A program made the translations under genes and the position numbers. Shown here in pieces: positions 58,689-64,000 of a stretch of 64,000 bases of DNA; position 1 is the stretch's first letter, and each line of letters begins with the position of its first letter. Below the pieces are notes generated by a model, which saw only the letters and a list, made by a program, of their open reading frames with translations, made no database searches and had not been told where the DNA came from. The stretch lies in the NCBI GenBank assembly GCA_018806915.1, contig JAGKQI010000099.1:1364001-1428000 (forward strand). The letters are read 5' to 3'. This DNA comes from Phytophthora colocasiae (taxonomy: Eukaryota; Oomycota; Peronosporomycetes; Peronosporales; Peronosporaceae).

Positions 58689-59340
58689 CTACTTCGGCAT
58701 CGCGAGCCATCTTGGCTCCCTGCGGACTCTTCCATCCGCTTGTGGACCTAAGTTACCCACCTGGTTAGTGCCCTCGGGCACTACCACAGTCGCAGCCTGT
58801 ACGTCGCTGCGACTTCGTGCATGAGGCCCTGCTGTCGTTGCAGACCCACAAGTAGGGCAAGGGCCTCCGCCCGTTGCCCCGGCCATCCATGGCCCACGAT
58901 CACTTCTCGTGTGGGGCGATGTAGCACCGACTACACCAGCCCCCAAATACTCCTCGGACGCTGCCGCGTCCTGGCGGTTCCAGCGAACGCCCTTAGTCCT
59001 GACAGAGGTGGGAACATGACTCACCAAGGCTCTGTCAGAGACTGCAGGCCGGCTAGCCCCAATGGCTTTGCCGCGCCAATCGATCCAGGGCTCGTGCTTC
59101 TCAAGCCACGGCATCCCTAGGATCAAGTCGTACTTGTCCATCTCGAGGACAATGAACGACTCCACGCTGTCGAAGTCCTCGAACTTCACAGCCAGGTCCA
59201 CTTGGACCTTTGGTACTTCTACCACCGTACCATCGGCTAGTCGAACGGCGACTAGCCCACTTCCCTCGCTCTCACGTAGAGCGTCCTCAAACTTGCCGCG
59301 GTTTCTCGCGACAGTTCGCCGGTGAGTCTAAATCCTAGAC
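58689..59340 (-). pseudogene. Element F protease region (active site changed, frameshifted)
   Basis: The second half of the retropepsin fold is clear: GTVVEVPKVQVDLAVKFEDF and YDLILGMPWLEKHEPWIDW. Upstream, the expected D-S-G-A is DSPA (near 59330) and a shift lies between it and GKFEDALRESEG. The downstream linker ends at a TAG near 58689, just before element D. The domain would not be active. Confidence 0.72.
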
Positions 59341-59489
59341 TCTAAAGGGGTTGTTAAACCCCCGTACACTTGCGTGTACCACCAGCAGCCCACCGCTCCT
59401 TCTCCGCTTTGAGAGTCCCAAGACTTTCTGGGGCTTAGTCACCACTGCGTGTGCCTCCCGCACCACCCGCATGGGGACTTAGTGTTTCC

Positions 59490-59515
59490 CCAGTAGGGCG
59501 CCCCGCCCCTACTGG
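59490..59515 (-). promoter_or_regulatory. Hairpin enclosing the gag stop of element F
   Basis: CCAGTAGGG pairs perfectly with CCCTACTGG around an 8-nt G+C-rich loop. The gag stop TAG (minus, 59511-59509) is in the 5' arm. The -1 frame through it reads PVGAGRPTGETLS, matching H (PVDAGRSTGEELS). Confidence 0.65.
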
Positions 59516-60478
59516 TCCCCGGAGTTCCCCTGACTCTTGGGCGCCGGCTTCTTCCAGCGGCCCTTAGAGCCCTGAGGCTTGGAAGACCTCTTCCATTGCC
59601 CCCCAGAGGGGCAGACACGTGCGAAGTGTCCGAAACGCCCGCACTCGAAACAGCGGATGCGTTTCTGCTCGGCGAGCCCCAAGTCCATAGGGGCTGGTCC
59701 AGAGCCTGCTCCATTCCCAGGAGCACTGGCCGACGCCGTCGTTGGCCCGCTGTGGCCATATCACGTAGAGGCAGGAGTCTGAGCCTGTATGGCTGTACTT
59801 CTCCTGGAGCGCGACTTGTATCGCCTCCTCCATCGTATTGGCCTGCAAGCGGAACAGTTGCGTGCGGGCCGGGCTTACTCTTAAGCCGTCCATGAACACA
59901 GTGACTTGGATGTGTTCAGGTAGGGGATTCCCCACCAGAGACGCCGCGAGAACACGCATCTCCTGGATGTACTCGTGCAGGTCACGTTTCCCTTGCTTGC
60001 AGGCTAGGAAGCGTGACCGCTGGCGATACTCATAGTTCGCCGGGAGGAATGCGGCCCGGAGCTGTTCGCACAGCTGGGCCCAGGATGTAAAACATCCAGG
60101 CGACGTCGCTTCGCGCGTGTACGCCCATGTCTTCGCTCGACCCCCGAGGTTTGACAGCGCGAAAGCGACTCGAAGTCGCTCCACCGAGATGAGAGCCGCC
60201 TCCATGGCGAGCTCAACTTCTCGGATCCAGAAGTGAAGGTTTTCACCTTCTATCCCTTCATAGGGAAGAACCTTGAGTCTTAAAGGCTTGGGTTGAACCG
60301 GCCTCGGTTCAACCACAGGAGCCTCAAAGGTTCCTCGAACGTGCTCGATGAGCCCATGTTCATACATGTCGAACGCCGCCGCCAAGCTTCGGAAGGCATC
60401 CATCCCAAAGATGCCCGCCATCTTCCGGACCGACTCAAACTGAGAGTCGGTCAAGTGAGGAAACTCACTTCTATCCAT
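59509..60478 (-). pseudogene. Element F gag (one frameshift before the zinc knuckle)
   Basis: ATG 60478 in a good context (GCCACCATGG) opens MDRSEFPHLTDSQFESVRKM. The capsid-like core is intact in one frame to ~59780 (KVLPYEGIEGENLHFWIREV, RSRFLACKQGKRDLHEYIQE, VTVFMDGLRVSPARTQLFRL). A shift near 59770 hides the nucleocapsid. The correct frame there reads APMDLGLAEQKRIRCFECGR and FGHFARVC, a full CX2CX4HX4C knuckle, and ends at CAG TAG. It is the best preserved group II gag in the window apart from that shift. Confidence 0.84.
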
Positions 60479-60571
60479 GGTGGCCAACTACTTCTGGCCA
60501 CAGAGGATTCAGGTAATCAATCTAATCGATCTACCCGCGTAGGCGTAGGATTGACTACAAGTGCTACCAAG

Positions 60572-60810
60572 TGTGACGGGGGTCACACAGCACTTCACAC
60601 TTGGAGTATACAAACTCCTAGTGAACGGCAGTTCACTCGGTCTCCAAAGACTTGGGGAGACTAACTAAAGATTAGGTAGATTTAAGACAGAATATATTAT
60701 ACTTAGTTGTTAGCTTGGCCTGCAATACAAACTAAAAGATATATATAGTGTAACCTATAAAGAAGGCTGCGGAGCCACCCGCCACGTGTCACCATGATGT
60801 GTGACACACA
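60572..60810 (-). repeat. 5' LTR of element F (outer end approximate)
   Basis: In element sense the LTR ends CCCCCGTCACA at 60572, followed by CT and the primer site. The body is A/T-rich (60660-60750) and includes hairpins such as GTGAAC/GTTCAC near 60624. The outer end is set near the ACACACAATG at about 60810 because LTRs should start TG on this strand. I could not confirm it with a partner. Confidence 0.55.
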
Positions 60811-60924
60811 ATGTATCCACTTCGAAAGAGTGACTACCAAAACCTCCACCAAAGCAGCCACACAAGGTTATAGCCGAAATTAAAGCCAAGGACGTAGCGA
60901 GTGACAATGGAACGAGAAAGTTAT

Positions 60925-61760
60925 GCTCTGCCCAAATGAACATGACAAGAAGATCGTGTCGATCTTTGAAGAATTCATTGACATTCCTGGATCATCGGGT
61001 CCGACATAGCAAACATTCTCCATCGGAAACAGCAACGAAGACTACCGTCACTTCCGACCTTACGTCGTCCGTCCAGCATTCCTCAATTTCCTCAAAGCCA
61101 TGGAAACTACCACGAACTACCCTGTTGTCTTGATTCATGGCGTTTTCGGGTATGAACTCGTCGTCCTTTGTGGAATTCCATATTGGCCAGAAGAAGCTCT
61201 GGCCAAAATGAATCGCAACCACCTCATTGTAGACGTGAGGGTGTTGTAGTCCGACCACGACCAAGCTTGTGAAGCCTTTTCTACCAGTTATTTGGAGGCC
61301 ACTGTCAGACTACGGAGAAGAAGACAGTCTTATAGCAGGTCACAGCCGCTTTGGAGCCACGTATGAGGCTCCGTTACATCCCAACTGGAGTGAAGACAAT
61401 CCTGTCCATCTTGTCGGCTACAGCTTCGGATCCACCACCGCTCTGGAACTGTATCAACTAATCTGTTGCGACTTCTTTAAGGTCGGCAGTGACTGTCGCT
61501 GGGTGGTCAGTCTGGTCTCCATTGCTAGTCCTCTTACTGGTTCGACTGTGACGCATCCATTCAGGCTGAACGACCTTCCGATGGTACCATATCCACTTGG
61601 ACACTTCATCGGAGCTGTGCTGGGCGTTTGGTTCAAGTTGCACACGGATTGGCCAGTGCTCACTCAAGTCTTCGAGAGATTTTGTCACCTTCCGGTCGAA
61701 TCAACAGCTTCACTGACCTAGCAGTCTTCAACATCCTCCCTAGAGAGCGAATAGACGGTT
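60925..61760 (+). pseudogene. Lipase-like pseudogene (alpha/beta hydrolase)
   Basis: Fragments of one protein appear in shifting frames. KKIVSIFEEFIDIPGSSG runs to an in-frame TAG near 61007. RHFRPYVVRPAFLNFLKAM and NYPVVLIHGVFGYE (oxyanion-side His-Gly motif) run to a TAG near 61248. In the next frame come SLIAGHSRFGATYEAPLHPN and VHLVGYSFGSTTALELYQL, where GYSFG is the G-x-S-x-G nucleophile elbow. VVSLVSIASPLTGSTVTHPF and PYPLGHFIGAVLGVWFKLH follow. The trace ends at FNILPRER near 61745. The catalytic Ser is kept, but stops and shifts kill the gene. The motif order resembles secreted or lysosomal-type lipases; the family name is inference. Confidence 0.72.
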
Positions 61761-62290
61761 AGTCCACATGGACAAGATCTTCCTCGTGTCCGTGGCAACG
61801 TCCAGTCATGTGACTATACCTCGGGTTGAAACTGCGCTGGTGGCTTTGGTGATTGTCTTCACAATTGCTGCTGCTATTGGTGTTTCTAGTAGAAACGTCG
61901 CCTTGACGAGCTTGTCGGTGTTGGTGTTGTTGGTTTGTCTTCCGGTGCTGCGACGACGTCTTCAAGTTCTGGATTACGCCTCGATCCCTTCTCTTTACGC
62001 GCTTTTGCTGGTCATGAGGGGATACGTTCGCTTTCTCCGCAAGAACTTCGATGGCTTTGATCGAATTCTGTGGGGTGAAAATGACGGTGCTGTGAATCTC
62101 CACTCCATGCTACGACCGTGGGCTCCAACAATTGATAACGACAGTGACACGGAATTGACTACATCCACATCCTCGTCCTCTTCGTGTTCTTCAATTCCAT
62201 CCAACAGTGGCTGCATCTCGGACGCGGCCATATTCAGGTTGTGATCATTCGCCAGCGCTTCTTTCAGTAAGCCTTCATGCACCCCTGGGT
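61761..62290. other. Undecided coding region between lipase pseudogene and TMEM184 gene
   Basis: Two readings compete. On the plus strand 61768-62244 is open for 158 codons with two hydrophobic stretches (ALVALVIVFTIAAAIGV, LTSLSVLVLLVCLPVL) and a Ser-rich tail. On the minus strand ATG 62282 opens MHEGLLKEALANDHNLNMAA, followed by an acidic patch (DGIEEHEEDEDVD) to a stop at 61995. A divergent start 85 bp from the TMEM184 ATG would suit a compact oomycete locus. Neither reading has a recognised domain and each is largely the other's shadow, so I call neither. Confidence 0.35.
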
Positions 62291-62538
62291 CACATCAGCT
62301 TCATATAAGCAAAGCCACCTCATCCGCCGTGATATTTGTACGTCCTGCAGTGCCTCGTCCTGCAGCTATGGACACGCCAATGCACGCCATCAACGAGTCC
62401 AGCCTCATGTTAGGCAACGCCACAGGCGACGGCCAAGTGCTGGGTCTCCCGCTCAACTGGGTGGAGACTAATCGCGCTCTGAGTCTTCTCATCGCCTTCG
62501 CCTGCTGCGTGGTGGCCACTCTATTGAGCGTCTACAAC

Positions 62539-63617
62539 CAGCGTTGTTACAATTATAATTGCAATTAAATAATTGAGATAATTGTCCCATCCCAATAACA
62601 ATGCTACATTGCGACAATGCGAAAATTGAATTGTTGGACGGTAGAAACGGGTTTCTAAACCCAGGGTTCGGTTCATTCGCAACGGTTCGCTCTATTTAAC
62701 TGGCCTTGCAAGATCACTGGAGGTCATTAAACGTAGCTAGACTCTCTAAGAGCCCTCACATCCAATTTCAAGACTTCTACGGTCGTGGATGTCTATATGA
62801 GGTGACGAAGTTGAAGCCTAAGACAAAGAATGAGACGAGATGGACGATCGTGATGAAGATGATGAAGCGTTGTGAAGAGCTTCTTCCTTTCTCCGTCAAA
62901 TCAGCGCTTCCGACGCGGTCAGGTGTGGTATTGAGAACGTCATGCTTACGGCTACAGACGCTGTAGACGTGTCGAAGCTGCTTGTGGACTTGAGGAATCT
63001 TGAGAGCGTTACAATCGAACTCCAGAGCGAGAACCTGACTATGCTGCAGGTGCGAGACCTCTTTGATCACACGATAGAGTTACCCTATCACGAAGAAGTA
63101 CCTTGGCCCCAATGCGTCGATTGTCAACAATCCAGTTTTCGAAAAAGCGCTGGTGAAACTGCAGGCTGGTCGCAGACTGACACCACCTGAGAAAGCTGCT
63201 TGTGTGGGGTTTCTAGTGCCGAGTACATCAGGAGAAAACGCTGTGGAAGCTGCTGGTCGCGGTGCAGACCTGAATTCGTTTGCACAGCAAGCATTTAAAC
63301 GACGCCGCATTGAGGGCACTCAAGAAGTGCTAATGAACACTGACTTTGTTCCGCCAACCTCCAATATCTGCGAAAGGCTGTTTTCGCAGTCAAAGCTGAT
63401 CTTCACTGATCAAAGACGTGCTATGCGGCCAGCAACGCTGGAGATGTTCGTCTTTCTTAAAGCAAATAGAAGTCTGTGGTAACTTACCACTCGCGAGGCT
63501 ACGTAGTGAGGAAGTAGATGTACTACATAGTACAATACAATATCGACATTGTACAATGTACATTGTGGCGAGGTTGCCCATCTCAATCAATTTTTCAATG
63601 TTATTGTTACAACGCTG
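62539..63617 (+). mobile_element. hAT element remnant (1,079 bp) in the TMEM184 gene
   Basis: Terminal inverted repeats CAGCGTTGTTACAAT (62539-62553) and ATTGTTACAACGCTG (63603-63617) match at 14 of 15 positions. They are flanked by the perfect 8-bp duplication TCTACAAC (62531-62538 and 63618-63625). Eight-base duplications and CAG...CTG tips are characteristic of hAT transposons. The interior keeps only the C-terminal part of a transposase, so the element is a deletion derivative that depended on a full-length relative. Confidence 0.93.
62706..63482 (+). pseudogene. hAT transposase C-terminal fragment (frameshifted)
   Basis: Three overlapping frames give FYGRGCLYEVTKLKPKTKNE and TRWTIVMKMMKR, then DVSKLLVDLRNLESVTIELQ, then a dimerisation block: NTDFVPPTSNICERLFSQSK, LIFTDQRRAMRPATLEMFVF and LKANRSLW. 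The last block (P-x-[ST]-x-x-x-E-R-x-F-S, then RRxxM-P) is the conserved C-terminal dimerisation domain of hAT transposases. The BED zinc finger and most of the catalytic region are absent. Confidence 0.85.
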
Positions 63618-64000
63618 TCTACAACATCATCCAGCACTTGGCGCACTACTCCAGGCCGCAATTGCAGCGGTACATTGTCCGCATCCTGGTGATCGTCCCA
63701 GTCTACGCTTTAGGCTCGTTAATGTCATTGACATTCGTGAATCAGGCACTGTACTTCGACTCGATCCGCGACTGCTACGAAGCCTTCGTGGTCTACAGCT
63801 TCCTGGCTCTAGTACTAAGTTTCGCAGGTGGAGAGAGTGTCTGCGTCTTGAAGATGCAGAGCGAGCCGGATATCCGCCATCCGTGGCCAATTAACCGCTG
63901 CTCTAACCCTTTGGGACGAGATGGAGACTCCTGAGACTGTGCAAGCGAGCCACCATCCAGTTTGTCTTTGTGAAACCGGTATTTGCAGCTCTATTGTGGC

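Larger units (their letters stand above)
58662..60810 (-). mobile_element. Ty3/gypsy element F (group II), right fragment with protease, gag and 5' LTR
   Basis: Reading leftwards from ~60810: LTR (ends at 60572), 2-nt spacer, primer site TGGTAGCACTTG (60569-60558), gag, hairpin at the gag stop, and a decayed protease, then element D. Hairpins are abundant: CGATGCC/GGCATCG near 58680, GGCTAGTC/GACTAGCC near 59236, GGTTGAACC/GGTTCAACC near 60291 and CCGACTC/GAGTCGG near 60430. Confidence 0.78.
62368..64000 (+). pseudogene. TMEM184/DUF300-family membrane protein gene, split by a hAT element and frameshifted (3' end outside window)
   Basis: The first part (62368-62538) encodes MDTPMHAINESS and NWVETNRALS, then a membrane helix (LLIAFACCVVATLLSVYN). 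The second part resumes at 63626, in frame once the hAT element and one 8-bp duplication are ignored, with IIQHLAHYSRPQLQRYIVRI. Further helices follow (VIVPVYALGSLMSLTF, YEAFVVYSFLALVLSF), then AGGESVCVLKMQSEPDIRHP and WPINRCSNPLGRDG. These are hallmarks of the seven-helix TMEM184/OST-alpha-like family. Near 63922 one base seems missing: the expected continuation (LLRLCKRATIQFVFVKP) is in another frame, while the current frame stops at 63934. The hAT element also breaks the ORF with stops unless it is spliced out. An in-frame upstream ATG-like extension to 62329 is possible but unsupported. Confidence 0.85.

Noticed and set aside
1..64000. tRNA, rRNA or snRNA genes
   Set aside because: No cloverleaf with A/B boxes or rRNA-like segment was recognised by reading; a covariance-model search would be needed to exclude small ones.

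Overview
The window reads as nuclear DNA of an oomycete, most likely a Phytophthora species. The evidence is a thin margin of oomycete-like cellular genes around a very large nest of Ty3/gypsy LTR retrotransposons, a hAT remnant of the kind common in Phytophthora, and compact divergent gene spacing at the right edge. This assignment is inference; no marker gene settles the species.

Left margin (1-1770): the first 679 bases are the N-terminal part of a minus-strand asteroid/XPG-type (PIN-fold) protein, starting MGVRGL and leaving the window. It is followed by degenerate sequence and a short MULE-transposase-like fragment. Right margin (60.9-64 kb): a broken lipase pseudogene, an undecided small ORF region, and a TMEM184/DUF300 membrane-protein gene. 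That gene is split by a 1,079-bp hAT element (14 of 15 matching terminal inverted repeats, perfect 8-bp target duplication) and also carries a frameshift.

The middle (1.77-60.8 kb) is retrotransposon. Group I elements are A (minus, 1771-15772), C (plus, 17640-30498, its 3' LTR split by a 1.69-kb solo LTR) and D (plus, 45174-58661). They have 1-1.5-kb LTRs of form TGTGGTG...CACCACA, a gag with three zinc knuckles, pol in the order PR-RT-RNase H-second RNase H-integrase-chromodomain, and a large gene on the opposite strand between pol and the 3' LTR. Group II elements are B (minus, split by C), G (minus), H (plus) and F (minus, split by D). They have short LTRs of the TGTAACGGGG type, one RNase H, a chromodomain, and in G and H their own antisense ORF of different sequence. 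C sits inside codon ~32 of B gag with a 4-bp duplication (CTAC). D lies between the protease and RT parts of F. G and B share one LTR.

All copies look damaged, but their breaks differ. D lost part of integrase and keeps the antisense gene; C keeps integrase and lost most of the antisense gene. A has lost its protease catalytic Asp and F its RT YxDD motif.

Five signals go beyond ordinary retrotransposon annotation. (1) A long antisense coiled-coil gene is conserved at protein level between A and D. (2) Group I has an extreme excess of GATC (GGATCC in A) in LTRs, sense genes and antisense genes alike. (3) Group II coding DNA is packed with short perfect hairpins, and the arms co-vary between 93-bp tandem repeats in H. 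(4) A conserved -1 frameshift cassette, GTTAAAC-TAG plus a nested stem-loop, lies at the gag/pol junction of group I. (5) In group II a hairpin encloses the gag stop and a conserved peptide continues in the -1 frame.
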